Position numbers and translations under genes: made by a program. Of a stretch of 64,000 nucleotides of DNA, positions 25,040 to 33,688 are shown in pieces. Origin of the DNA: Agromyces sp. Marseille-P2726 (GTDB lineage: Bacteria > Actinomycetota > Actinomycetes > Actinomycetales > Microbacteriaceae); NCBI RefSeq assembly GCF_902809835.1, contig NZ_CADDWM010000015.1:1-64000 (forward strand), written 5' to 3'. The notes under the pieces were generated by a model, which worked only from the letters and a program-made list of their open reading frames with translations, had not been told where the DNA came from and made no database searches. Position 1 is the first letter of the stretch, and the number at the start of each line of letters is the position of its first letter.

Positions 25040-25513
25040 ATGGTGCATGAGCCCACGGTGCTCGACCGATTGCTCGAGATCAGCGAGCTCTTCCAGAAGG
25101 ACATGGCAAGGGGCAACGACGACAGCGGGCTCACGCCGGCTCGCGTGCGGCTCCTGTGGGAGCTGGCGCACAGCGGTCCGATGAGCCAGCATGAGCTCGC
25201 GACGCGCATGGAGGTCAGCCGGCGAAACATCACCGGCCTCGTCGATGCGCTCGAGGCATCCGGGCACGTCGCGCGGTCGCCGCATCCCAATGATCGGCGG
25301 TCGACGATCGTGTCGCTCGCGGCATCCGCTCAGCGCATGATGCGCGGGATGCAGCAGGAGCACGCCGACCTCACGGCCGACCTGCTCGGGGCCGTCGACC
25401 CCGTTGATCGGCCGGCGCTCGAGCGAGGCATCGATGCGATCGCCGGTCGCCTCCGCGAGCTGATCGCCGCCGACGAAGCGCGCCGCGCCGAACGCGAAGG
25501 GAGAAGGGCGTGA
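25040..25513 (+). CDS. MarR-family transcriptional regulator
   Basis: The 157-residue protein is a winged-helix dimeric repressor type: DNA-binding segment MSQHELATRMEVSRRNITGLVDALEASGHVARSPHPNDRRSTIVSL at about residues 50-95. It overlaps the next gene (membrane protein) by 4 nt, so it likely controls that gene and itself. The ATG is 6 nt after TACCAT (25028-25033) within an AT-rich patch. GGTA (25015-25018) and TACC (25028-25031) form the ends of an imperfect inverted repeat over this promoter. The inducer is unknown. Confidence 0.9.
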   Translation: MVHEPTVLDRLLEISELFQKDMARGNDDSGLTPARVRLLWELAHSGPMSQHELATRMEVSRRNITGLVDALEASGHVARSPHPNDRRSTIVSLAASAQRMMRGMQQEHADLTADLLGAVDPVDRPALERGIDAIAGRLRELIAADEARRAEREGRRA

Positions 25514-26166
25514 GCGCGTCGGTCGACATCCGCCCCGCGGCATCCGTCTGGCGTCGCGTCGGCGCGTTCCTCAAGCGTGCGCTGCTGCTCGAGCTCAGCA
25601 TCTACGCGAGCATCGGCCGCTTCATCGCGCGCCGGCCGGCGATACCGCGCGGCGCCGCGGGTTTCAGCTACCACAAGCCCGTGCTCACGGTGCTGATCGT
25701 CTTCATCGTGCTGTCGGCGATCGAGATCCCGATCGTGGACCTCATCGTGCACCCGTGGCCGGCCGTGCGCATCCCGTTCCTGATCCTCGGTATCTGGGGC
25801 GTGACCTGGATGATCGGCTTCCTTTGCGCGTACCTCATGCGGCCATACACCGTGGGGCCCGACGGCCTCCGGGTGCGCCAGGGCCTCGAGATCGACCTCC
25901 CGTTCAGCTGGGACGACATCGCGTCGGTGTCCCGCAACACACGGGTCGACGAGCCCAAGTCGCCCAGGCTCGAAGAGGAGGGCGACTCGCGCACGCTCGT
26001 GTTCCGCATGGCCGACGAGACGAACATCGAAGTCGAGCTCGAGCGGCCGACGGCGGTGCGATTGCCCGGGCATGCGCCGAAGGGCGGCGAGCAGACGATC
26101 ACCGGGCTGCGATTCTGGGTCGACGACCCGCGGGCCTTCATGGACGAGGTGCGCAAGTACCTGTGA
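25510..26166 (+). CDS. Two-TM membrane protein in a marR operon
   Basis: The 218-residue protein has two hydrophobic segments, about residues 58-78 (PVLTVLIVFIVLSAIEIPIV) and 88-112 (IPFLILGIWGVTWMIGFLCAYL). A soluble beta-rich C-terminal half follows (VGPDGLRVRQGLEIDLPFSWDDIASV), resembling PH-like domains of DUF-type membrane proteins. It starts with GTG at the end of marR (GTGA overlap), implying joint regulation. I cannot assign a function. Confidence 0.82.
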   Translation: MSASVDIRPAASVWRRVGAFLKRALLLELSIYASIGRFIARRPAIPRGAAGFSYHKPVLTVLIVFIVLSAIEIPIVDLIVHPWPAVRIPFLILGIWGVTWMIGFLCAYLMRPYTVGPDGLRVRQGLEIDLPFSWDDIASVSRNTRVDEPKSPRLEEEGDSRTLVFRMADETNIEVELERPTAVRLPGHAPKGGEQTITGLRFWVDDPRAFMDEVRKYL

Positions 26167-26258
26167 GTCCGGATGCCGCGCGGCCGCCTGAGCAGCGGGG
26201 GAGAGGACTTCTCCTAGCAGAGAGGGCGATTCCTCGACACGGCGACGGCATCTGCCGG

Positions 26259-26322
26259 AAACGTATGAGAATCCAGTGCATGCGCCCCCCAGGGCATCCA
26301 TAGCCCGGATTCTCATACGTTT
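26259..26322. terminator. Perfect 16-bp inverted repeat between convergent genes
   Basis: AAACGTATGAGAATCC (26259-26274) and GGATTCTCATACGTTT (26307-26322) are exact reverse complements around a 32-nt GC-rich loop. It lies between two convergent genes ending at 26166 and 26343. Its low GC is unlike the surroundings. A bidirectional terminator is the simplest reading, with U-rich edges on both strands. A protein-binding site is also possible. Confidence 0.6.
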
Positions 26323-26342
26323 TCACGTTCGGGTGTGTGACG

Positions 26343-28097
26343 TCAGAGCCCGGGCAGGTGCCGGATGTTGGATCGCGCCATCGCGACCGCCTCGGCCGCG
26401 CCGCCGGTCAACACGATCTTCGACATGGCGAGGGCGAACCCCTTCACCTGCTCGCCGGTGATCGCCGGCGGCAGCGAGAGGGCGCGTGGGTCGGTCACGA
26501 TGTCGACGAGGGCGGGACCGTCGTGCGCGAAGGCGGCGGCCACCGCGCCACGCAGGTCCCGCGGGTCCTCGACGCGTTCCGAATGGAAGCCGATCGCCTC
26601 GCCGATGGCGGCGTAGTCGACGCCGTGCACGTCGACCCCGAAGTCGGGGAAGCCGTCGACGAGCATCTCGAGCTTGACCAGCCCGAGGGTCGAGTTGTTG
26701 AACACGAACACCTTGATCGGCAGGTGGTAGGCGACCGCGGTGATGAGCTCTCCCAGCAGCATCGAGAGACCACCGTCGCCGGCGATCGCGACCACCTGGC
26801 GTTGGGGGTAGGCGATCTGGGCGCCGAGCGCGTGGGGGACCGCGTTGGCCATCGAGCCGTGGATGAACGATCCGATGATCCGCCGGCGCGCCGTGGGCGT
26901 GACGTATCGTGCCTGCCACACGTTGCCCATGCCGGTGTCGGCCGTGAAGACGGCGTCGTCGGCGGCGGCCTCGTCGATGAGCGTGATCGCGTACTCGGGG
27001 TGGATGGGCATCGTGGTGTCGACGTCGGTGTAGGTGCCGACGACCGAGTCGAGGAGTTTCTGGTGCTTCTTCAGGGTGCGGTCGAGGAAGGTCGGGCTCT
27101 TCTTCGGCTTCACGAGCTCCGACAGCCGCACGAGGGTCGCTCGCACGTCGCCGTGCACCGGGAGCGTGACGCTCGTGCGCCGGCCGAGGTGCCTGGCGTC
27201 CGTGTCGACCTGGGCGATGACGACCTTGTCGGCGTCGGGCAGGAACTGCTCGTACGGGAAGTCGGTACCGAGCAGGAGCAGCAGGTCGGCGTCGTGGATA
27301 CCGGCGTGGGCGGCGCCGTATCCGAGAAGGCCGGTCATGCCGACGTCGAACGGGTTGTCGTACTGGATCCACTGCTTGCCGCGCAGCGAGTGCCCGACCG
27401 GGGCCTTCACGAGGTCGGCGAACGCGATCACCTCGTCGTGCGCGCCTTCGACGCCGGCGCCCGCGAAGATCGCCACCGTCCTCGCCGTGTCGATCGCCGA
27501 GGCGAGACGCTGCACGTCGCCTTCGCCGGGAACGATGCTCGGCCGCTCGGTGGGAACGAACGGCGGGAATGAGGCGGACGCGTCGAACTCGGCGATATCG
27601 CCAGGCATGATGATCACGGCGACGCCCGGCCCCGCGATCGCGTGCCGCATCGCCGAGTTGACCACGCGCGGCGACTGCTCGGCGGTCGCGATCTGCTCGC
27701 AGTAGTCGGAGCACGAGATGAACAGACGCTCGGGATGGGTCTCCTGGAAGTAGCCGTTGCCGATCTCCGCACTCGGGATGTCGGTCGCGATCGCGAGCAC
27801 CGGCGCTTTCGATCGGTGCGCGTCGTAGAGACCGTTGATGAGATGCAGGTTGCCCGGTCCGCTGCTGCCGGCGCAGACCGTGAGCCGACCAGTGAGCTGC
27901 GCTTCGGCGGCGGCCATGAACGCTCCGGCCTCCTCGTGGCGCACGTGGATCCAGTCGATGCCGCCCTTCGCCTTGCCACCGCTGCGACGCACGGCGTCGA
28001 CGATGGGATTCAGCGAGTCGCCGACGATCCCGTAGATGTGATCGACCCCGGCATCGATGAGCTGGGCGACGAGCTGGTCGGCGATCATGCGGGCCAT
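26343..28097 (-). CDS. poxB: Thiamine-diphosphate pyruvate oxidase/dehydrogenase
   Basis: The 584-residue protein has the three-domain layout of ThDP enzymes: N-terminal Pyr domain (ADQLVAQLIDAGVDHIYGIVGDSLNPIVDAVRRSG, then HVRHEEAGAFMAAAEAQLTG with the catalytic Glu), a central Rossmann-like domain and a C-terminal PP domain with GDGGLSMLLGELITAVAYHLPIKVFVFNNS for ThDP-Mg binding. PoxB proteins oxidise pyruvate to acetate and CO2 with FAD and pass electrons to quinone at the membrane. The ATG at 28097 follows GAGGGGAA. Acetolactate synthase is less likely given the NGYFQETHPERLF and SPRVV blocks. Confidence 0.9.
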   Translation of the reverse strand: MARMIADQLVAQLIDAGVDHIYGIVGDSLNPIVDAVRRSGGKAKGGIDWIHVRHEEAGAFMAAAEAQLTGRLTVCAGSSGPGNLHLINGLYDAHRSKAPVLAIATDIPSAEIGNGYFQETHPERLFISCSDYCEQIATAEQSPRVVNSAMRHAIAGPGVAVIIMPGDIAEFDASASFPPFVPTERPSIVPGEGDVQRLASAIDTARTVAIFAGAGVEGAHDEVIAFADLVKAPVGHSLRGKQWIQYDNPFDVGMTGLLGYGAAHAGIHDADLLLLLGTDFPYEQFLPDADKVVIAQVDTDARHLGRRTSVTLPVHGDVRATLVRLSELVKPKKSPTFLDRTLKKHQKLLDSVVGTYTDVDTTMPIHPEYAITLIDEAAADDAVFTADTGMGNVWQARYVTPTARRRIIGSFIHGSMANAVPHALGAQIAYPQRQVVAIAGDGGLSMLLGELITAVAYHLPIKVFVFNNSTLGLVKLEMLVDGFPDFGVDVHGVDYAAIGEAIGFHSERVEDPRDLRGAVAAAFAHDGPALVDIVTDPRALSLPPAITGEQVKGFALAMSKIVLTGGAAEAVAMARSNIRHLPGL

Positions 28098-28174
28098 GGT
28101 GTTCCCCTCGGTCGACGTGCGCGTTGCCGTCAGTCTGCTCCGGATGCCGCGGGGCGTCGAGGGCTTGCGCTCGC

Positions 28175-28289
28175 CGGTGGTCGAGTAGGGCCGCGCGAAG
28201 CGCGTCTGCCGGTGGTCGAGTAGGCCGCGCGAAGCGGGTCTCTCGGTGGTCGAGTGGGGCCGCGCGAAGCGCGACCCGTATCGAGACCC
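28175..28289. repeat. Three tandem GGTGGTCGAGT-type dispersed repeats
   Basis: Copies begin at about 28175, 28210 and 28244. Each reads CGGTGGTCGAGTRGG followed by CCGCGCGAAGCG. The third ends with CGTATCGAGACC, giving the imperfect palindrome typical of this element, whose full form pairs GGTGGTCGAGT with a downstream ATCGAGACC. I know this sequence as a common intergenic repeat in Microbacteriaceae genomes. It lies between poxB and the tRNA. Function unknown. Confidence 0.75.
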
Positions 28290-28369
28290 GTAGCCACTCA
28301 CCCGTGCACGAGCCGCCGCACAGATGCCGCTATGATGGTCGAGTTGCCTTCCGACGGATCGGATGGCAT

Positions 28370-28446
<77 letters not shown>

Positions 28447-28639
28447 TGGAGTCTCGGTGAGAAATGGTTTCTTACCGGGGCTTCTGTCGTTCAACGTGAA
28501 TTCCCATCCGCGGAGGGTCCGAATCCAACCGGACCACCGCTCGCGTTTCGCTCCAGGACAGCTCGGACCGGCAGAGCGCCATGCAGCGGGTCGGGGACAG
28601 CTGCTGTGTCACGCCCGCCACGGCGTGCGTCGCCGGCCG
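28447..28639. other. Intergenic, nothing recognised
   Basis: This stretch between tRNA-Pro and the ICMT remnant has no credible gene on either strand. The minus frame is open and continues from the remnant's C-terminal piece, but the residues no longer match the family. It is probably decayed sequence. Confidence 0.5.
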
Positions 28640-28851
28640 CCGCCCCGGCACGTGACGTCGGTACTCGAGGTACTGCTCGCCGTAGGTGTCGGTGAGTGTG
28701 GGCTCTTCATACACCTTCACGAAGCCGACGAACGCGGCGAGAAGCGGTAGACGCCGCTCACGACGAGGGTGCGGATGGGGGCGACCGGCACGACGAGACA
28801 GCCCCCACCGGCCTGATCGTGCCACCGCCAGCCGGTGATGAGGCGAGCCCG
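28640..28851 (-). pseudogene. Isoprenylcysteine carboxyl methyltransferase-like remnant
   Basis: Two pieces of an ICMT-family membrane methyltransferase lie in different minus-strand frames. The first is GWRWHDQAGGGCLVVPVAP continuing to RTLVVSGVYR (about 28767-28835). The second, FVGFVKVYEEPTLTDTYGEQ then YLEYRRHVPGRR, lies at about 28642-28728. The intact family places RNPMY and a membrane helix pair between them. Both that middle part and the N-terminal helices are missing, and the pieces join out of frame near 28741. The remnant abuts the stop of the 28852 gene. It is a degraded gene with an internal deletion. Confidence 0.7.
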
Positions 28852-29160
28852 TCAGCCAGCCTCGCGACGGGCGCGGGTGCTCATGACGAAACCCCAGACC
28901 AGCAGGAGCACGCCGATCCCGGTGAGCACCGCCGAGCCGATGATGAGCCCAGACTGGAGCAGGCCGTCCGCCGTCCCCTCGCCCTCGGCGGGGGTGTTGC
29001 GCGGCATGAACGCGTAGATCGCGACGCCGATCAGGCCGACCAGTGTCAGTGCTGCGCCCAGGCCGAAGAAGAGTCCGCGTCGCGCCGGAGTGGTTCGGAT
29101 CTCCTCGCCGGTCTCGCTCACCGGGCGAGGGTCATGTGGGCGTGAATCGTGTCGGTCCAT
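28852..29160 (-). CDS. Small two-TM membrane protein
   Basis: The 102-residue protein has a polar N-terminus and two hydrophobic helices, about residues 30-50 (LFFGLGAALTLVGLIGVAIYAF) and 68-92 (GLIIGSAVLTGIGVLLLVWGFVM). It ends in a basic tail, RARREAG. Between the helices lies an acidic loop with EGEGTADG. The ATG at 29160 lies 6 nt after TACGTT on the minus strand. No family recognised. Confidence 0.75.
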   Translation of the reverse strand: MDRHDSRPHDPRPVSETGEEIRTTPARRGLFFGLGAALTLVGLIGVAIYAFMPRNTPAEGEGTADGLLQSGLIIGSAVLTGIGVLLLVWGFVMSTRARREAG

Positions 29161-29259
29161 GCCCCGAACGTATGCCGGGCAGTCTGGGAAGGCGACGGGC
29201 TTGACTTGGTCCGCGAGCCGTGTACGACCCCGCTCATCACCGCATTCGCCGAGCGCGCA

Positions 29260-29682
29260 TCAGCGCGCCGGGTCGTCGCCGCGCGACCAGGCGATCGCGA
29301 TGAGCCGGCGCAGCACGTCGAGGTCGATGTCGTCGAGCTTCTTCACGTACACGCACCCGGCGCCCTCGGTGTATCTCCCGAGCGAGGGGAGGAGGGCCGC
29401 ACCCTCGGGAAGGTCCTTGATGCCGTAGATCGAGAGCTGTGCCTTGCGCGGCGAGAATCCGGTCTTGGGCCAATTGCCCTGATTGCGGGGATTCGCGGGC
29501 GAGACGTAGCGATAGCTCCCGTATCCCACGATCGACGGGCCCCACATGACGGGTTCGGTGCCGGTCACGTCGCGGAAGATCTCGGCGAGTGCCTTGCCGT
29601 CGTCGCGGCGTCGCGCAGGCGTCGCTGCGTCGAGGAAGTCTTCGACGGAGGCATCCGTCGGCTGGGTCTTGTTCTCGGCCAT
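29260..29682 (-). CDS. DUF1801-domain protein
   Basis: The 140-residue protein matches the DUF1801 fold: FRDVTGTEPVMWGPSIVGYGSYRYV, then a GWPKTGFSPRK-like stretch (NWPKTGFSPRKAQLSIYG), KCVYVKKL-type end (GAGCVYVKKLDDIDLDVLRRLI). Members are small cytosolic proteins of uncertain function, sometimes likened to frataxin-like or YdhG proteins. I chose ATG 29682, 7 nt after GACAAT. ATG 29691 is also in frame. Confidence 0.85.
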   Translation of the reverse strand: MAENKTQPTDASVEDFLDAATPARRRDDGKALAEIFRDVTGTEPVMWGPSIVGYGSYRYVSPANPRNQGNWPKTGFSPRKAQLSIYGIKDLPEGAALLPSLGRYTEGAGCVYVKKLDDIDLDVLRRLIAIAWSRGDDPAR

Positions 29683-29705
29683 GGCACCCATTGTCGCGCT
29701 TGCGC

Positions 29706-30395
29706 TCACGTGACGCATCGGTCCGACAGCGCATACCTCAGGAGCACCATGTCGCCGACCCGCCGGTTCTCTGCGAGGACCGCGTGCCGATCGGGCGTCC
29801 ACGGGAACGTGCCCTCGCCGATCAACCGGGGGGCTCGCCGGTCGCCGACGAAGAACGGGGCGATGGCGAGTTGCAGCTCATCGACGAGCTCGGACGTGAG
29901 GAACTGCGTGATCATCGTGCCGCCCCCTTCGACGAGGAGCGTACGAACGCCGCGGTCGCCGAGTTCGCTGACGACGTCGGCCATGCTGACCTCGTCGCCC
30001 AATGCGACGACGGTCGCGAGTTCACCGAGGCGGTCACGGATGCCGGGGGCCACCGATCTCGGACAGTACACGAGTCTCGGCGTGCTTCCCGAGGTGAAGA
30101 ACTGCGACCGCGGATCGAGGTCACCCGTCGCGGTCACGGTGACCTTCAACGGCGACGGCGACAGGCCTTCGGCTTCGCGCCTGATCCGTCGCTCCTCGCT
30201 GCGCACGAGCAGCCTCGGATTGTCGAGGCGCACGGTGCGTGCGCCGACCAGGATGGCATCGCTGCGCGACCGCACCTCGTCGACCCGGTCGAAATCCGCC
30301 TCGTTCGAGAGCGCGAGACGCGGTGGGAACGCCGTGTCGAGGTACCCGTCGATGGACATGGCGGCGCTGAGGATGACGTAGGGCCTGTCGATCAA
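29706..30395 (-). CDS. RibD C-terminal-domain (dihydrofolate-reductase-like) reductase
   Basis: This 229-residue NADPH-dependent reductase has the RibD_C fold: YVILSAAMSIDGYL at the start, SRSDAILVGARTVRLDNPRLLVR in the middle and VRTLLVEGGGTMITQFL then DELQLAIAPFFVGD near the end. RibD_C enzymes reduce the ribosyl of a diaminopyrimidine to ribityl in riboflavin synthesis. No deaminase domain is fused. It is the last gene of a six-gene minus-strand operon without other riboflavin genes, so a pyrimidine or pterin-like substrate in another pathway is inferred. The start is TTG 30395 after GGAGTGG and overlaps the preceding gene by 4 nt. Confidence 0.88.
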   Translation of the reverse strand: MIDRPYVILSAAMSIDGYLDTAFPPRLALSNEADFDRVDEVRSRSDAILVGARTVRLDNPRLLVRSEERRIRREAEGLSPSPLKVTVTATGDLDPRSQFFTSGSTPRLVYCPRSVAPGIRDRLGELATVVALGDEVSMADVVSELGDRGVRTLLVEGGGTMITQFLTSELVDELQLAIAPFFVGDRRAPRLIGEGTFPWTPDRHAVLAENRRVGDMVLLRYALSDRCVT

Positions 30396-31390
30396 GATTC
30401 CACTCCTCGGTGAGCGCTGGCGAGAACCACGGCAGGTGCTGGTGCGGGGGTTCGAGCCCGGCGAAGAGCGTACATCACTGCGACGAGAAGACCGGGCGCA
30501 ACGGCGATCATCGCGAGAACGCCGAAGAGGGCGGATGCCGCGACGCCCGTCGAGGCATTGAGCCCGGCGATGGCGAAGATCCAGCCGGCGACGCCCTCTC
30601 GCGGACCCCATCCGCCGATGTTCAACGGGATCGACCCGGCGATCAGGATCACCAGCGCGAGTGCGGTGAGGTGGAGTGGTGGCACGCTCGCCCCGACCGC
30701 CACGACCGCGACACCGAGGATCGCGACGTGGCATCCCACGACGACCGTCGACGCGACGACGACGCGCACCAGCGCACCCGGGGATCCGATGCCTACCCGG
30801 AGCTCGCCGAGCTCCCATCGCACCGCTCGCCTCGCACGAGCGCTCACGGCGACGATGGCGAGCGCGGGCAGGACGAGCACCGCGAAGGAGACGGCGAGGA
30901 CCGGGAGCAGGAACCCGCCGAGCTCCAGGCCCGACCACGCGAGGACGATGACCGCGAGGGTGATCTGCACCACCTGCCCCGCGGAGCGCTCGATGACGAC
31001 GGCACGAGCCGCCCGGGCCACGTTGCCCACGCTCCGGCCCTGCGTGACCGCGCGCTGGAGGTCACCGATCACCCCGCCGGGAAGGACGGAGTTGACGAAC
31101 TGCGATCGGTAATACAGGGCGACGGCCTCGGGGAAGCGGAGCCCCACGCCGAGCCGCTTCGCGATGACGCTCCACCGCCAGGCCGCGGCGACCGTGGCGA
31201 CGAACGCGAGCGCGAAGCCCACCGCGATCACGCGCAGGTCGATGCTGAACAGCCCGTGCAGGAACGGCTCCGATCCCACGTGGGCGACGACCGCGACCAG
31301 GATGCCGAGGCCGATGACGGAACGTGCGATGAGGCGGACCCACCTCGACGACAGGACCGCGGGCGCGCGGGCGCTGGCCGACGGAAGCAT
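30392..31390 (-). CDS. AglD/LPG-synthase-type integral membrane protein
   Basis: The 332-residue protein is strongly hydrophobic with about eight membrane segments. The UPF0104/AglD2 marker YYRSQFVNSVLPGGVIGDLQRAV lies near residue 90, and GSIPLNIGGWGPREGVAGWIFA near residue 250 is the second conserved block. Relatives include the membrane domain of lysylphosphatidylglycerol synthase (flippase-like) and proteins in glycolipid pathways. It overlaps genes on both sides by 1-4 nt. A lipid-linked product or its transport across the membrane is inferred from family and context. Confidence 0.85.
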   Translation of the reverse strand: MLPSASARAPAVLSSRWVRLIARSVIGLGILVAVVAHVGSEPFLHGLFSIDLRVIAVGFALAFVATVAAAWRWSVIAKRLGVGLRFPEAVALYYRSQFVNSVLPGGVIGDLQRAVTQGRSVGNVARAARAVVIERSAGQVVQITLAVIVLAWSGLELGGFLLPVLAVSFAVLVLPALAIVAVSARARRAVRWELGELRVGIGSPGALVRVVVASTVVVGCHVAILGVAVVAVGASVPPLHLTALALVILIAGSIPLNIGGWGPREGVAGWIFAIAGLNASTGVAASALFGVLAMIAVAPGLLVAVMYALRRARTPAPAPAVVLASAHRGVES

Positions 31391-32205
31391 CAGGGCCACG
31401 CCAGCAGGTCGGTGTGCGCGACGGTGACGGCGAGCGCGCTTCGACGCATCTGCGTCGAACGTGTGGCGCGGTACTGTGCACCTTCGACCTCGAGATCGGG
31501 GCGCTCCTCGAGTGCCGCATCCCACCATCCGTCGAACCACTGCTCGACCAAGAGCGGGTCGTGCCCGCCCAGCCGCCAGAGGGTGGTGACCGCCCGAACG
31601 TGCCATCCCGCCTCGAGGAACAGGCGCTGCGCGAGGGCGGCGCCCGCGGGTCCCATGAGCCGGCGGCCACCCACCAGGCGCTCCTGGTGGGCGTTGAAGG
31701 CGGCGGCGAAGGCGTCATCGCGAGGATCCGGTGGGTCGAGTCGCACCTTCCCGGTGACGCTCAGGGTCAGCAGAACCGGGGATCCGACGGTGACGCAGGC
31801 GCGGGCGACGGTGCCCAGCTCGTCGGACGTCAGGACGTCGAGCACGGCGGACGCGGTCACGAGCGAAGCACCCTCGAGATCGTCGGGATCGAGCTGTGCG
31901 AGCTCTCCGGAGCGGGTATGGACCGACACCGGTCGCCCGCGACGATCGACCGGGACGGCGCCGTTCGCCGCACAGTCGACGAGCGACGGGTTCCAGTCAT
32001 GCAGGACCCAGGTCTGCGGGCCGGGCAGCAGCGGTGCCAGCCAGCGCATCATCGAGCCGGTTCCGCTGCCCAGATCGTGGATCACGATCGGACCCGATCG
32101 AAGCCTTCGAGCGGCTGCGCGCGCGAGTTCCCGGGACCGGGCGCGCGCGTCCTCGGCTTCGCGAAGCGCCAGCCAGTCACTGCTGACCTCGATGATCTCG
32201 CTCAT
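31390..32205 (-). CDS. SAM-dependent methyltransferase
   Basis: The 271-residue class-I methyltransferase has its SAM-binding motif IVIHDLGSGTGSMMRWLAPLL near residue 40, followed by the acidic strand end TWVLHDWNP and a post-motif region SLVTASAVLDVL. The C-terminal part (WLGGHD-like: LWRLGGHDPLLVEQWFDGWWDAALEERPD) is specific to a group found in the same kind of cluster. The ATG at 32205 overlaps the glycosyltransferase stop as ATGA. The substrate is not predictable. Confidence 0.85.
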   Translation of the reverse strand: MSEIIEVSSDWLALREAEDARARSRELARAAARRLRSGPIVIHDLGSGTGSMMRWLAPLLPGPQTWVLHDWNPSLVDCAANGAVPVDRRGRPVSVHTRSGELAQLDPDDLEGASLVTASAVLDVLTSDELGTVARACVTVGSPVLLTLSVTGKVRLDPPDPRDDAFAAAFNAHQERLVGGRRLMGPAGAALAQRLFLEAGWHVRAVTTLWRLGGHDPLLVEQWFDGWWDAALEERPDLEVEGAQYRATRSTQMRRSALAVTVAHTDLLAWP

Positions 32206-33290
32206 CCGGCACCCCGCCCTTCGGATCCGATGACGTCGATCGCGGGGACCTCGCTGAGCACGCCGGCCGCGATGGCCGCGGCGTCGTCCCAGGTTCTCGT
32301 CACCCTGCGCGAACGCAGCGCCGTGGACGCGAGCCCGGCACGCCACTCGCGGTCCTCCAGCCAGCGGCGCAGGACCGCCCGCAGTGCGACGGGATCGTCG
32401 GGCGGAATGAGGATGCCGGCCGCGTTCCCTGCGATCGCCTCCGGCACGCCACCCACGTTGGCTGCCACAACCGGGATGCCCCGAGCGAGCGCCTCGGCGA
32501 TGACCATGCCGTAGCTCTCCACGCGGGATGACGCCACCACGAGGTCGGCGGCGCGATACACGTCGGCGAGTCGTCGACCCGTGCGCACTCCCGTGACCTT
32601 GACTCGCTCACCGAGTCCCGTGGATCCGATCGCCGCCAGCATCTCCATCGCGAAGTCGTGGTCTGCGTCGAGCGAGCCCACGATCGTGCAGGTCCAGTCA
32701 GGCAGGTCGGTCAGACCCGCCAGCGCCCGGACGAGCACATCCTGTCCCTTGTGCGGGGTGACCGCGCCGACGCAGACGAGGTGGCCGCCCGACTCCGATC
32801 CGGTCGCCGCCGGAGCCGGGTCGGCGCCCGGACGAGCGACGGCCGTCCGATCGGGCTCCGCCAGTCCACGTGCCACGAGTTCGGCTCGTGTCCACTCGCT
32901 GGTGGCGATCACGCGTCGCGCGGCACGGAGGGCCTCGCGCTCGCGCCCGGCCGTTTCGGCTTCGCCGAGCGGCCCGGGCAGCGCGCTCGCGACCATGTGC
33001 GCCAGCACCACGATCCGAAGGCGTGCCGAGTTCGCCTCCAGCGCCTCGGATGCCGCGACGGCGACCAATCCGTCGATCAGGACGAGCCCCTCCCGCGGAA
33101 GCGCGGACATCACGCGGGCGGCATCCGCCACGTTGCCGGATGCAACCGGGATCACGCGCACGAGGAGACCTCGCGCTCGCAGCGCTTCAGCGAGGCGCCG
33201 GTCGTAGACGTTTCCGCCGCTGACGCGCACATCGTCGTCGATGCCCTCGGGGACGATGAAGTGCACGGTCGTGTCGATCATGCGGTTCAC
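32202..33290 (-). CDS. Glycosyltransferase family 4 (GT-B)
   Basis: The 362-residue protein has the GT-B C-terminal nucleotide-sugar site: [24 protein letters not shown], then [38 protein letters not shown], with the ExxxxxGMVIAEA glutamates. The N-terminal half ([33 protein letters not shown]) is the acceptor domain. It transfers a sugar from a nucleotide donor, presumably on the cytosolic face. The GTG at 33290 overlaps the T-fold gene stop by 4 nt; ATG 33281 is an alternative. Confidence 0.9.
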   Translation of the reverse strand: MNRMIDTTVHFIVPEGIDDDVRVSGGNVYDRRLAEALRARGLLVRVIPVASGNVADAARVMSALPREGLVLIDGLVAVAASEALEANSARLRIVVLAHMVASALPGPLGEAETAGREREALRAARRVIATSEWTRAELVARGLAEPDRTAVARPGADPAPAATGSESGGHLVCVGAVTPHKGQDVLVRALAGLTDLPDWTCTIVGSLDADHDFAMEMLAAIGSTGLGERVKVTGVRTGRRLADVYRAADLVVASSRVESYGMVIAEALARGIPVVAANVGGVPEAIAGNAAGILIPPDDPVALRAVLRRWLEDREWRAGLASTALRSRRVTRTWDDAAAIAAGVLSEVPAIDVIGSEGRGAG

Positions 33291-33688
33291 AGGCGCCGTT
33301 CGTAGCTCGCCCAGGCGATATGGGATTCGTGGAGGGTGACCTCGATCGACGAGAGCCTCCCGCCCGCCGATCCGAGTCGTCCGTCCGCGGCGCGTTCGGC
33401 GAGGCGATCGGCGATGACCTGGCACAGGCGTTCGGTCGTCGTGTTCATCCCGGCGAATTCGGGTTCGTCGTCGAGGTTGCGATACGTCAGCGAAGCGGTG
33501 ATCTCGGCAAGCATCTCGGATGCTCGTCCGATGTCGATGACGACGCCATCGGCGTCGAGGTCGTCGGCACGGAACGACGCGTCGACGATGAAGGTCGCTC
33601 CGTGCAGGCGCTGCGCGGGGCCGAAGGTCTCTCCTGAGAAGCTGTGGGCGACCATCATGTGGTCTCGCACGGTCACGGTGAAGGTCAC
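33287..33688 (-). CDS. Degenerate 6-pyruvoyl-tetrahydropterin synthase/QueD-like T-fold protein
   Basis: The 133-residue protein has the PTPS T-fold order: [73 protein letters not shown]. Against canonical QueD (CGRLHGH), the catalytic Cys is Ala and the second His of HGH is Ala (AQRLHGA), while HSF and the first HG His remain. The C-terminal LHES retains the pterin-anchoring Glu. The loss of Cys and one Zn ligand suggests a different reaction. GTG 33688 overlaps the dehydrogenase stop by 4 nt. Confidence 0.85.
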   Translation of the reverse strand: MTFTVTVRDHMMVAHSFSGETFGPAQRLHGATFIVDASFRADDLDADGVVIDIGRASEMLAEITASLTYRNLDDEPEFAGMNTTTERLCQVIADRLAERAADGRLGSAGGRLSSIEVTLHESHIAWASYERRL

